A stretch of 64,000 nt of DNA. Origin: an uncultured Rhodocyclaceae bacterium (GTDB lineage: Bacteria > Pseudomonadota > Gammaproteobacteria > Burkholderiales > Rhodocyclaceae). Shown here one piece after another: positions 26,765 through 34,299 of this stretch. The DNA lies in NCBI GenBank assembly GCA_907163075.1, contig CAJQTY010000003.1, positions 610,637 to 674,636 on the forward strand, read 5' to 3'. Position 1 is the stretch's first letter; every line of letters starts with the position of its first letter. Position numbers and translations under genes: made by a program. The notes below the pieces were generated by a model. That model was given only the letters and a program-made list of their open reading frames with translations, did no database searches and was not told the origin of the DNA.

Positions 26765-27271
26765 ATGCTTTCCTTGAAGCGTCTTCTTTCCCAGGCAATT
26801 GTCTGTTTTGCCGTTCTTCAGTGCCCTCATGCAATTGCTCAGACCTCGCCGCCCTCGCTTGTCGGAGTTTGGAAGGTTACGAGCGTTGAAACCCGGGAGC
26901 TCGTATCCGGAAAGGTGGTGCGGCCTTTCGGAGATCGCCCGACCGGCACGTTCATGTTCTCTCAGGGGGGTCGAATGGTCGGAATGCAATATGCAACCGA
27001 TCGCAAGGCGCCGGCGACATCTAATGCAACCGAGGCCGAGCGGGCGGCTCTGCTGAGTTCCATGTCCGCTTACAGCGGAACCTACCGAGTAGAAGGAACG
27101 AAACTCATCATCACGATTGAAGACTCCAGCATTCAGTCCTGGAATGGAACGAGGCGAACCATTAACATCGATTCCGACGGAAAGAAGTTGATCGGTACTT
27201 CCGAACCCTTCAAGAGCCTCATCACCGGCCAAGATGTCGTTGCGGTCATCAGTTGGGAGCGCCTTGAATAG
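26765..27271 (+). CDS. cassette 6: secreted lipocalin-like protein
   Basis: The ATG at 26765 has a strong GGAGG ribosome site; the product is 168 residues. It starts with a signal peptide (MLSLKRLLSQAIVCFAVLQC, cleavage after AIAQ near residue 26). A lipocalin-like domain follows with GVWKVTSVETRELVSGKVVR near the start, GTFMFSQGGRMVGMQYA in the middle and SAYSGTYRVEGTKLI later. Such domains usually bind small hydrophobic molecules in the periplasm, but the ligand is unknown. The cassette spans 26685-27349 and has an 80-base leader, the longest in the array. Confidence 0.8.
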   Translation: MLSLKRLLSQAIVCFAVLQCPHAIAQTSPPSLVGVWKVTSVETRELVSGKVVRPFGDRPTGTFMFSQGGRMVGMQYATDRKAPATSNATEAERAALLSSMSAYSGTYRVEGTKLIITIEDSSIQSWNGTRRTINIDSDGKKLIGTSEPFKSLITGQDVVAVISWERLE

Positions 27272-27299
27272 TCGCGTACGCGTTTGCCACTGCGCGGCG

Positions 27300-27355
27300 G
27301 CCTAACTATCCACTGCAGCGGACGCCTTCGGTGCCGCTGAGTTCACACGTTGAAC
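27300..27355 (+). repeat. attC of cassette 6, last in the array
   Basis: This 56-base site runs from GCCTAAC to GTTGAAC, the latter still fitting GTTRRRY. Its central hairpin is CAGCGG...CCGCTG around ACGCCTTCGGTG. The TTGAAC half would belong to the DNA that once followed the array; no further cassette with a matching GTTCAAC box was found. Confidence 0.75.
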
Positions 27356-27387
27356 GTCTGCTTTCCATAACGCTGAAGGTCCGTTCA

Positions 27388-27420
27388 GGGTCGTTATGCA
27401 AAGTTGTCGATTATGGGAAG
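27388..27420 (+). repeat. left terminal inverted repeat of the RIT element
   Basis: The 33 bases begin GGGTCGTTATGCAAAGTTG and end TTATGGGAAG. They are the exact reverse complement of 32992-33024. Just outside, CTTTCCATAA (27361-27370) is a near-inverted copy of the TTATGCAAAG word inside the repeat. Confidence 0.93.
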
Positions 27421-27487
27421 TTGCGGTTTGCAGCACACACCAACCGCAGGTAAGTAGAGGCAGGTGTGCGCAGTGGTGTTTTCATAA

Positions 27488-27939
27488 TCACAGCGTTTTC
27501 AGGAAGTCGATCAGCGAGTCAGGAGCCCGGTAGCGCTGGATTTTGGCGTCCGGTTCGTGGAGTCTGGCCAGAGCCCGCTCTTTCATGGCGAGATCGGCCT
27601 CAACATACTGATGCGTCGTGACCGGACTCTCGTGACCCAGCCAAAGGGCGATCACGCTGATGTCGACGCCGGCTTGCAGGAGGTGCATTGCCGTGGTGTG
27701 GCGGATCACGTGCGGTGAGACATGGCGCGTTACCAGATCCGGATAGGTCCGGGCGGCGGCCTGTACCGCCAAGGCCAATCGGAGGGCGGCGTTGGTGCGC
27801 GTCATCGCGTGCCCGTTTCGATTCGGCAGCAACGGTGATTCCGCCTCGAACTGAGGATTCTGCTTCAACCATGCTCGGATGGCCTTGACGGTCGAGCGCC
27901 ACAGCGGAACGCTGCGCTGTTTACGGCCCTTGCCGTGCA
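27488..27939 (-). pseudogene. 3' part of ritC, tyrosine recombinase interrupted by IS66
   Basis: This is the catalytic end of the third recombinase, from LHGKGRKQRSVPLW to the stop. It contains HVIRHTTAMHLL (HxxR pair), LWLGHESPVTT (second His) and the Tyr nucleophile in HQYVEADL. Joined to the 5' part after removing the IS and one target copy, the frame is restored exactly (338 codons including stop). An open frame does continue upstream into the IS DNA, but it lacks the real N-terminal half and should not be read as an intact integrase. Confidence 0.88.
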
Positions 27940-28023
27940 GATGGACGGTAAGGCTCCGTCGCGCCCATCTGTACGCCACGGCCAAGCCCATGCACGCTTG
28001 ACGCTTTTCCGAAGGGACGGCCA

Positions 28024-28332
28024 ATGGCGAAGCGACACGGGGCGGATTTCTGGCGGGAGCATCTTGATGCTTGGCATCAAAGCGACCTGACGCAGAAAGC
28101 GTACTGCGCAAATAACGGATTAGGAGAGAAGGCGTTTTATCGCTGGCATCGCAAGGACAAGGAAGCGATAGCGGCGGCGAAAGCCCCGTTGACTCTGATA
28201 CCGACGCACCTTGGCGCGCCCGCTCCTGTGGCAAACAACGTCGTACGACTGCACAGTCCCGGTGGCTGGCGCATCGAATTGCCGGCAACGAATGCACCGT
28301 GGTTGTCCGACCTTCTGAAGCAACTGCCATGA
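28024..28332 (+). CDS. tnpA: IS66 accessory protein TnpA
   Basis: The 102-residue protein has a helix-turn-helix-like N-terminus (FWREHLDAWHQSDLTQKAYC, then NNGLGEKAFYRWHRK) as in IS66 OrfA, which is needed with TnpB for transposition. The stop overlaps the tnpB start as ATGA. It starts 76 bases inside the IS. Confidence 0.9.
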   Translation: MAKRHGADFWREHLDAWHQSDLTQKAYCANNGLGEKAFYRWHRKDKEAIAAAKAPLTLIPTHLGAPAPVANNVVRLHSPGGWRIELPATNAPWLSDLLKQLP

Positions 28333-28676
28333 TGCCGATGCCGACGCCGACTCAGGTCTGGCTGGTGGTCGAAGCGATCGACATGCGCGCCGGCATCGAC
28401 GGACTCTCGCAGCGGATACAGACCACCCTCGGCCGCACGCCGTGCGATGGCAGCGCCTACGCCTTCCGCAACCGCCGGCAGAATCGACTCAAGCTGCTTA
28501 TCTGGGATGGCACCGGCGTCTGGCTTTGTCAGCGCCGTTTGCATCAAGGTCACTTCACCTGGCCAAGTACAAATACGCCGGTATTTACCCTCACCGATGT
28601 GCAATGGCGATGGCTCATTGCGGGGGTCGATTGGCAGCGACTGGATGCCGCTTCGCCGGCCCACTGGCGTGCATGA
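28329..28676 (+). CDS. tnpB: IS66 accessory protein TnpB
   Basis: The 115-residue protein shows the IS66 Orf2 signature DMRAGIDGLSQRIQ followed by FRNRRQNRLKLLIWDGTGVW. The product is small, basic and required for transposition in studied IS66 members, although its biochemical role is unclear. The start is at 28329 in the ATGA overlap; the next codon is also ATG. Confidence 0.93.
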   Translation: MMPMPTPTQVWLVVEAIDMRAGIDGLSQRIQTTLGRTPCDGSAYAFRNRRQNRLKLLIWDGTGVWLCQRRLHQGHFTWPSTNTPVFTLTDVQWRWLIAGVDWQRLDAASPAHWRA

Positions 28677-28749
28677 AGAAGGTGACTCAATTCTTCTGTA
28701 ACGACCTATTTGCAGTGCTTTCAGGACTTTTGAAGAGTATAATGATGGC

Positions 28750-30360
28750 ATGGATTTTAATGCTGAACTGGCTCGATTTAACCCTGACCCGTCGCTCTCA
28801 CTTTGGATCACGGACGCCGTTCAAACGCTGCTCGACCAAGTCCAAAATGACGCCGCAAAAGCCCGTCAGCAAGTCACCGAACGCGACACTGAATTGTTCG
28901 CCGCCAAGGCCAAGATCCAGGCCCTCACGCTGGAACTGGCCCATCTGCGCCGGATGCGGTTCGGGGCCAGCAGCGAAGCGCTGTCGGTCGAGCAACGCGA
29001 TTTGTTCCAGGAAACGCTGGCCAGCGATAGCGCCGCGGCGGCGGATGAACTGGCCAGGCGACTGCTCGGTGTACCGGCATCCCTGGCAGCACCGCCAACG
29101 ATTCGCCCTCGTGCCGGTCGCCAACCCTTGCCTGAGCACCTGCCCCGCATCGAACACCGTCACGAACCGGAGTCCTGCACGTGCGGTCAATGTGGTAAGG
29201 ATCTGGTCAAGATCGGTGAGGACATTAGCGAACAGCTCGATGTCGAACCAGCTCGTTTCTTCGTTCATCGTCACATCCGTCCGCAGTACGCCTGCCGTGC
29301 CTGTGAGACGGTGTCTGCCGCGCCGATCCCGCCAGCGGTGATCGATGGTGGCCTGGCCGCGGTCGGTTTGTACGTCTGGCTGATCATCGGCAAGTACATG
29401 GACCATCTGCCGCTCTACCGGCTGGAGCAGATCGCGGCGCGCGAGCGGGTCATTCTGTCGCGCTCCACCCTGGCCGAATGGGTCGGCCGGATCGGCGTGT
29501 CCCTGCAACCGCTCGCTGATCGCCTGGCCGCGCTGCTGCTCGAGCGGGCGGTGCTGCATGCCGATGAAACACCGGTCGCGCAGCTCGATCCCGGGAAAGG
29601 CAAGACGAAACGGGCGTATCTTTGGGCCTATCGCAGCAATGTACTGGAGACCGGGCCGCCGATCGTCGTCTTTGATTACCAGACCAGTCGCGCCGGACAA
29701 CATGCCCGAGATTTCCTGGATGGGTGGCAGGGTCATCTCATGGTTGATGATTTCTCAGGTTACAAAGCGTTGTTTGCCAAGGGGGTGACGGAGCTTGCCT
29801 GTCTGGCGCATGCGCGCCGGAAATTCTTCGATCTGAATGCGGCCCACGCCAATCCGATGGCGCTGGAGGCGTTGAGCCGAATCGCGGTGTTGTACGCGGT
29901 TGAGAAGCAGGGAGCACATATGGACGCCGCGGCACGCGCGCAATTACGCCGGGATGAGGCGCTGCCGTTGCTGCACTCGATGCACGACTGGCTGCTACGG
30001 GTTCGGGTGACGGTAGCAAATGGCGGAGGAAGCGCGAAAGCCATCGATTACAGCCTTCGGCGCTGGACGGCCTTGCGTCGCTATGCCACGGACGGATGTT
30101 TGCCAATCGACAACAATCCGGTTGAGAACATCATTCGGCCGATTGCCATCGGGAAAAAGAACTGGCTTTTCGTCGGATCGGAACGCGCTGGAAAACGCGC
30201 CGCCGCGATTCAGACCCTGCTCGCCACCGCCAAGCTCAATGGACTTGATCCGGCCGCTTGGCTGCGTGAAACCTTGGAGAAGTTGCCAACGTGCCGCAAC
30301 AATCAGATCGACTCGCTGTTGCCGATACGCCCGGGTCTGATACCACCAATCTCACCATAA
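28750..30360 (+). CDS. tnpC: IS66-family transposase TnpC
   Basis: The 536-residue transposase has an N-terminal coiled-coil region (residues 20-75), a zinc-binding CTCGQCGKDLV segment near residue 140, and the IS66 DDE core. The core includes LHADETPVAQLDPGKGKTKR near residue 270, DDFSGYKALF near 335, and the C-terminal NNPVENIIRPIAIGKKNWLF that holds the catalytic Glu. The frame is intact, so the IS may still be mobile. It starts 73 bases after tnpB and ends 27 bases before the right end of the element. Confidence 0.95.
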   Translation: MDFNAELARFNPDPSLSLWITDAVQTLLDQVQNDAAKARQQVTERDTELFAAKAKIQALTLELAHLRRMRFGASSEALSVEQRDLFQETLASDSAAAADELARRLLGVPASLAAPPTIRPRAGRQPLPEHLPRIEHRHEPESCTCGQCGKDLVKIGEDISEQLDVEPARFFVHRHIRPQYACRACETVSAAPIPPAVIDGGLAAVGLYVWLIIGKYMDHLPLYRLEQIAARERVILSRSTLAEWVGRIGVSLQPLADRLAALLLERAVLHADETPVAQLDPGKGKTKRAYLWAYRSNVLETGPPIVVFDYQTSRAGQHARDFLDGWQGHLMVDDFSGYKALFAKGVTELACLAHARRKFFDLNAAHANPMALEALSRIAVLYAVEKQGAHMDAAARAQLRRDEALPLLHSMHDWLLRVRVTVANGGGSAKAIDYSLRRWTALRRYATDGCLPIDNNPVENIIRPIAIGKKNWLFVGSERAGKRAAAIQTLLATAKLNGLDPAAWLRETLEKLPTCRNNQIDSLLPIRPGLIPPISP

Positions 30361-30387
30361 AGGTACGTGGGGGCGTTACGCGCTTAC

Positions 30388-30949
30388 GATGGACGCAGCC
30401 TGCTCGATCCTCCAGGACCACATCGGCAACCTTGACCCCGGTGATCTCGGAGACGCGGGCGCCCGTGTTGTAAAGCATCAGGAAGAGCAGGCGGTCACGC
30501 TGGCCGGTCCATGTTTCGTCCGGCGAGTCGATTACTGCCAGGATCTCCTCACGGGTCAGGTAGCCGAACATCGGACGCTCGAAACGCTTCACGGGTATGC
30601 CGAGAGCGTGTTCAATCACCCGCAGCGACGACACATCCCGCCGACCGGCAAACTTGAGGAATGACCTCAGTGCAGCCAAGCGCGCGTTACGACTGCGTAC
30701 GCAGTTATGTCGTTGCTGCTCAAGATAATTGAGGAACGCCGTAATCAGCTCCGGCGTCAAGTCCGCGAGCGCGATGGCCGCGGTCGATTTGCCCAATCGG
30801 GACTGAGCGAATTCGAGGAAGAGCACAAAGGCGTCGCGGTAACTTGCAATCGTCTGCGGGCTGAGTGCCCGCTGCTGCGTTAGATACTCGGCGAAATAAG
30901 CCTGTACGAGCGTCGAGAATGAAGGCGGTCTGTTGGCTGACTTACGCAT
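30388..30949 (-). pseudogene. 5' part of ritC, tyrosine recombinase interrupted by IS66
   Basis: The ATG at 30949 overlaps the end of ritB by 8 bases. The piece encodes the SAM-like DNA-binding domain (YFAEYLTQQRALSPQTIASY) and the start of the catalytic domain with the first Arg in LYNTGARVSEITGVKVADV. The frame then runs into the IS66 right end, adding a short foreign tail. With the 3' part at 27488-27939 the rebuilt protein would have 337 residues. Confidence 0.88.
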
Positions 30950-31916
30950 TGTCGTCTCCCGCGGGATCAACGAAGCGCTCGAACTTGCCACCGGCCAGTG
31001 CCATCAACTCCGGGACCGCCGACAGGTACCAGTACGTGTGGGATATCTTGGTGTGGCCCAGATAGGTCGACAGAGCCAGCATCATCTGGTCGATATCGGT
31101 GCCTTGACTATGCCAGAGCATCAGGCGTCTGACGGCAAAGGTATGCCGCAGATCATGCAGGCGTGGTGCGGCATGGGCGCCCCGATTGACCCAATGAAGG
31201 CTATCCCGCAGCCCATTGAAGACACGATGAACCTGCCGATCTCCAAGCGGTTGGCCCAACCGCCGACCACGACTGCTAATGAAGAATGGGGTGTCGGCTG
31301 TCGTTGGTACGTGCCGCATACGTTGCCGCTGATAGCGCGCCAGCGCGCCGACCGTGCTGGGGTGTAAGGGCAACTGCCGTGACTTGGCAAACTTGCTCTC
31401 CCGTACGATCAGCAGGCCGCGTTTGAGATCGACGTCGACATCGCGCAGGTGAATCGCTTCGGAAACGCGCATGCCGGTCGAGGCCATCAGACCCAACAAG
31501 GTTTCGAAGGTCGCCGGACGCAAGCTGTCGTGGGGCCCGAGTTTGCGGGCGGCGGCCAAGAGTTCGACGATCTCCTTCTCGCGGTAGATATGGGGAGTCA
31601 CACGACCGGGTTCGGGGCCGAAGATCGACGCGTCGGGCATCTGGGTTCGCGGCTCGAACTGTCGCAGGTAGCGGACGAAACGACGCAGTGTCGCCATTCG
31701 GCGGTACCAGGTTTCCGGCGTGCCGAGCCCGCTTTTCGCCATGCGTACCCAATCGACCATCAACTCAACGGTCAGTGGCCCGTGGTGATGCCGATCGGCG
31801 ACAGATTTTGCGAAGTCGGCCAGAAGCGTGTCCAGCGAGTGCAACTCGAAGCCAAGCCGACGGCGCTCGGCCAGATAGTCGTCAACTCTCGCCTGCAAAC
31901 CGATGCGCGCGCTCAT
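30942..31916 (-). CDS. RIT recombinase B (tyrosine recombinase)
   Basis: The 324-residue protein has catalytic Arg in STGMRVSEAIHL, Lys in VRESKFAKSRQLPL, His and Arg in LHDLRHTFAVRRL, a second His in YLGHTKISHTYWYL and the Tyr in the same segment. All residues needed for strand exchange are therefore present. It shares ATGA with the end of ritA and overlaps ritC by 8 bases, so the three are made together. RIT recombinases A, B and C are distinct subfamilies and probably act as a mixed complex; their individual roles are not known. Confidence 0.9.
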   Translation of the reverse strand: MSARIGLQARVDDYLAERRRLGFELHSLDTLLADFAKSVADRHHHGPLTVELMVDWVRMAKSGLGTPETWYRRMATLRRFVRYLRQFEPRTQMPDASIFGPEPGRVTPHIYREKEIVELLAAARKLGPHDSLRPATFETLLGLMASTGMRVSEAIHLRDVDVDLKRGLLIVRESKFAKSRQLPLHPSTVGALARYQRQRMRHVPTTADTPFFISSRGRRLGQPLGDRQVHRVFNGLRDSLHWVNRGAHAAPRLHDLRHTFAVRRLMLWHSQGTDIDQMMLALSTYLGHTKISHTYWYLSAVPELMALAGGKFERFVDPAGDDNA

Positions 31917-32869
31917 GATTCGCTCCCAGGCCATGGAAGCGGAACCGTCGATAGTTTCGGCGTGTCGAGCTTGGCGTAAATCAGCGTCGTGTTCAACGAA
32001 CGGTGCCGGAGAATATCGGCAACTTCCTTGAGAGAGCTACCGTTCTCCACAAGACGGCAGGCCAGGGTGTGGCGCAGAGCATGCGATCCAGAATGCGGCA
32101 GACCGCTACGCCGATAGGCGCGCGTGATCACTTTCTGGATCGCACATGAGGTGATGGGCTGATCATGTGATCCCCAACGACGGATGAAGATGGCCGGGTT
32201 GGACGTTGGAGGACGCTCGTGCTGCAGATAGTCCGCAAGCGCTTGCCCAGTCTCGATCGGCAAGGGCAGAATGTCCTGCCGGAACGACTTCGTGCCCTTC
32301 AGTGTCACCGTGCCGGCACGCCAGTCAATATCGCGGATCGTCAGGCGAGCAATTTCTCCGGCGCGCAGTCCCAAATCCAGGGCGCAACGAACGAGGGCAT
32401 ACCCGCGTTTCGGCCACCGCCGGACGAAGCGGAAGGATTCCAGGAGTTGCTCAACCTCTTCCACCGTCAGCGCGTGCGGCAAGGTGGCCAGCCTCCAATG
32501 CGCCGGTGACGAAATTACCGCGGTCAGTGCATCGACGTGGTCGCCGCACGCACTTCGATAACACAGGTAGCTCCGCAGCCCCGAAGCCAATCGGTGCGCA
32601 TAGGAAGGTGTTCGCAGAGTATCCAGTTGGTCGGCAAGAAACTGCCGCACATTGGGTGGACGCAGCTTGGCGAGATCAACTACGCGGCTTCCAAATCTCT
32701 GACGCAGTAGCCGGGCGGCAATGCGCAGGTAGTCACTTCGACTGACCGATGACAGCCCGCGCAGGTCACGCAGGTACTCATCGTAGTGCCGCAGTTCTTC
32801 GTCGATGTAATCCGTGGATACCGTGGTGGCCCGTTCGATCGACGCGGGCCGGTGTGTGTTGGCGTTCAT
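31913..32869 (-). CDS. RIT recombinase A (tyrosine recombinase)
   Basis: The ATG at 32869 follows AGGAGA at good spacing, giving 318 residues. The N-terminal DNA-binding domain (about 20-120) includes SVSRSDYLRIAARLLRQRFG. The catalytic domain has Arg in DLGLRAGEIARL, Lys in LKGTKSFRQD, HALRHTLACRLV, LRHRSLNTTLIYAKLD with the Tyr nucleophile. It is the first gene of the operon, 123 bases inside the right terminal repeat. The catalytic set is intact. Confidence 0.9.
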   Translation of the reverse strand: MNANTHRPASIERATTVSTDYIDEELRHYDEYLRDLRGLSSVSRSDYLRIAARLLRQRFGSRVVDLAKLRPPNVRQFLADQLDTLRTPSYAHRLASGLRSYLCYRSACGDHVDALTAVISSPAHWRLATLPHALTVEEVEQLLESFRFVRRWPKRGYALVRCALDLGLRAGEIARLTIRDIDWRAGTVTLKGTKSFRQDILPLPIETGQALADYLQHERPPTSNPAIFIRRWGSHDQPITSCAIQKVITRAYRRSGLPHSGSHALRHTLACRLVENGSSLKEVADILRHRSLNTTLIYAKLDTPKLSTVPLPWPGSES

Positions 32870-32991
32870 GGTTGTCTCCTGAAGTGGAGCCACCACTTCA
32901 CGAGATCCGAGAAATTATGTCGAGCCCACCGCCGGGTTACTGACGATCGTTTCGCTTCCTACCTACCCATGAACGTCCTTTCCGGCAACTC

Positions 32992-33024
32992 CTTCCCATA
33001 ATCGACAACTTTGCATAACGACCC
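32992..33024 (-). repeat. right terminal inverted repeat of the RIT element
   Basis: This is the exact inverted copy (33 of 33 bases) of 27388-27420. Immediately inside, both ends also share a TTGC-type word offset by three bases. Confidence 0.93.
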
Positions 33025-33050
33025 TTATGCAAAGCTTTCCATAAGGGTCG
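33019..33050. repeat. 32-bp near-palindrome across the right RIT boundary
   Basis: CGACCC-TTATGCAAAG and its inverted partner CTTTCCATAA-GGGTCG form a palindrome with a single mismatched pair. The left half begins inside the RIT terminal repeat and the right half lies in flanking DNA. The TTATGCAAAG word is the same as in both terminal repeats, so this may be recombinase-binding sequence and mark the target or crossover region. Confidence 0.75.
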
Positions 33051-33161
33051 ACAGTCGCCGGTCGCAGAATATTCCAATCCGATTTCCAACTACGCGGCCT
33101 GCTGCATTGCAGCACTCTCGATACTCATGAATCACGGAAATCGGACACCGATTCTCAAGGC

Positions 33162-34040
33162 TCAGTCGCCGCCGCCGGACAGGCGTTCGAGCACCTTGAT
33201 CATGGCCACCGAGTCTTCCTCGCCCAGGCCCGAGCCGACCATGGCATTGAACATTTGCGCCGCCGCAGCCGTCGCCTGCAGGCAAAGACCCCGTTCGTGG
33301 GCGCTCTGCATGACGATATTCATGTCCTTCTGGTGCATCCACGACTTGAAACCCGGCTTGAAGTTGCGGTCGAGCATGCGCTGGCCGTGGTTCTCCAGAA
33401 TCTTCGAGTAGGCCGAACCGCCGAGCAGCGCCTCGCGAACCTTGGCCGGATCGACGCCGTTGCTGACAGCAAAGCTGAATGCCTCTGCGACCGCCAGTAT
33501 GCTGACACCGGTGACGATCTGGTTAGCCGCCTTGGCCACCTGCCCGGCACCGGATTCGCCGACGTGCACGATGCTCTTGCCCAGGCACGCCAGCACCGCC
33601 TGCGCCGTGGCAAAGGCTGCCGGGCTGCCGCCGACCATGATCGACAGCGTTCCGGCAATGGCGCCGACCTCGCCGCCGGATACCGGCGCATCGAGAAATT
33701 CCACGCCCAGCGTCTTCAGCTCGGTGCCGATCTGTCGTGCCGCCGCCGGCAGGATGGTGCTCATATCGATGGCCACCAGCCCGGCCCTCGCCCCCCGGCC
33801 GACGCCGTTCTCGCCGAGCATGACCGCGCGCACGTCGGGCGCATCGGCGACCACCGAAATCACTACGTCGACGGCAGCCGCCACTTCGGCAGGGCTGGCG
33901 GCGCTCGTTGCGCCGGCGTCGAGCGCCGGCTGCATGGCCTCGGCGCGACGCGCCCAGACGGTGAGCTGATGCCCGCCGCGCAACAGATTGAGCGCCATCG
34001 GGCGCCCCATGATACCCAAACCGATGAGTCCGACTTTCAT
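33162..34040 (-). CDS. glxR: NAD(P)-dependent 3-hydroxyacid dehydrogenase, 2-hydroxy-3-oxopropionate reductase-like
   Basis: The 292-residue protein begins with the Rossmann motif MKVGLIGLGIMGRPMALNLL. The beta-hydroxyacid dehydrogenase signatures DAPVSGGEVGAIAGTLSIMV and the catalytic Lys in GAGQVAKAANQIV near residue 170 are present. The closest type is GlxR/GarR tartronate-semialdehyde reductase, which makes glycerate from glyoxylate-derived tartronate semialdehyde; 3-hydroxyisobutyrate dehydrogenase is the alternative. No glyoxylate carboligase gene is nearby. It is the first chromosomal gene right of the RIT element. Confidence 0.83.
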   Translation of the reverse strand: MKVGLIGLGIMGRPMALNLLRGGHQLTVWARRAEAMQPALDAGATSAASPAEVAAAVDVVISVVADAPDVRAVMLGENGVGRGARAGLVAIDMSTILPAAARQIGTELKTLGVEFLDAPVSGGEVGAIAGTLSIMVGGSPAAFATAQAVLACLGKSIVHVGESGAGQVAKAANQIVTGVSILAVAEAFSFAVSNGVDPAKVREALLGGSAYSKILENHGQRMLDRNFKPGFKSWMHQKDMNIVMQSAHERGLCLQATAAAAQMFNAMVGSGLGEEDSVAMIKVLERLSGGGD

Positions 34041-34078
34041 TGCCTCTCCCTTTGTGCCGTAAGCCGGCCAGTTTACAA

Positions 34079-34103
34079 GAAAAAGGCGCGCCGAAGCACG
34101 CCT
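34079..34103 (-). terminator. terminator below the Sqr/RND operon
   Basis: Read on the minus strand, AGGCGTGC-TTCG-GCGCGCCT forms an 8-bp stem with one mismatch around a TTCG loop, followed by five T. It separates the DUF2892 gene from glxR. Confidence 0.65.
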
Positions 34104-34141
34104 GCAATGGTTCGCGGCAAGGCGCCGCGCCGGCTTAGTGT

Positions 34142-34288
34142 AGTGATGCGATCTTGATGACGCCTGTTTGAAAGCTACGCCAGTTGGGCTTTAACGTGCG
34201 TAGGGCGGATGAGCGTAGCGTTATCCGCCGAATGGGGCTCAGATGGCGGAAGGCGCTGCGCTTTTCCGCCCTACAGGCTGTTTGCATA
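34142..34288 (+). repeat. 147-bp dispersed repeat, copy 1
   Basis: This is a direct copy of 40231-40377, with about 15 differences by eye and no gaps. Each copy can form two hairpins, GGCGGAT...ATCCGCC and GGCGGAA...TTCCGCC, and starts AGTGATGC. There is no coding sequence. It resembles the GGGCGGAT-AGCG-ATCCGCC intergenic units known from many environmental bacteria. Confidence 0.85.
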
Positions 34289-34299
34289 AGCTCCGGACG

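Larger units (their letters stand above)
22629..27349. mobile_element. integron: intI, attI and six gene cassettes
   Basis: A minus-strand integron integrase gene is followed by an attI-like site at 23715-23772 and six consecutive plus-strand cassettes with junctions at 24501, 25042, 25613, 26195, 26684 and 27349. Every cassette has one gene, begins with TTRRRY and ends in an attC whose left box (R'') is the exact complement of that cassette's own first bases. This is what excision as a circle requires. There are no sul1, qacE or antibiotic-resistance cassettes, so it looks like an environmental or chromosomal integron rather than a clinical class 1 form. The array stops at attC6, 32 bases before the RIT element. 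Confidence 0.92.
27948..30387 (+). mobile_element. IS66-family insertion sequence, complete
   Basis: The 2440-bp element carries tnpA, tnpB and tnpC in the standard order and is flanked by an 8-bp target duplication GATGGACG (27940-27947 and 30388-30395). The ends begin GTAAGGCTCCGTCGCGCCC on the left and, read inward, GTAAGCGCGTAACGCCCCC on the right; GTAAG ends and 8-bp duplications are typical of IS66. All three genes are open. The insertion splits ritC within a Val-His-Leu stretch. Confidence 0.93.
27388..33024. mobile_element. RIT (recombinase-in-trio) element carrying an IS66 insertion
   Basis: The element is bounded by perfect 33-bp inverted repeats and encodes three different tyrosine recombinases in one overlapping minus-strand operon (ritA 32869-31913, ritB 31916-30942, ritC from 30949). 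Three tandem overlapping tyrosine recombinases between inverted repeats is the definition of RIT elements. Total length is 5637 bp, or about 3.19 kb once the 2440-bp IS66 and one 8-bp duplication are removed. It sits 32 bases beyond the last attC. No obvious target duplication flanks it. Confidence 0.88.

Noticed and set aside
27350..27387. A seventh gene cassette after attC6
   Set aside because: No gene and no attC with the needed GTTCAAC left box follows before the RIT repeat or after it.
27488..28330. A 280-codon frame that could be read as an intact integrase
   Set aside because: Its first part is IS66 DNA read backwards. The true N-terminal half of RitC lies beyond the IS at 30388-30949.
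27380..33030. Target-site duplication around the RIT element
   Set aside because: The bases just outside the two terminal repeats (GTTCA on the left, TTATG on the right) do not match. Tyrosine recombinase elements need not make one.
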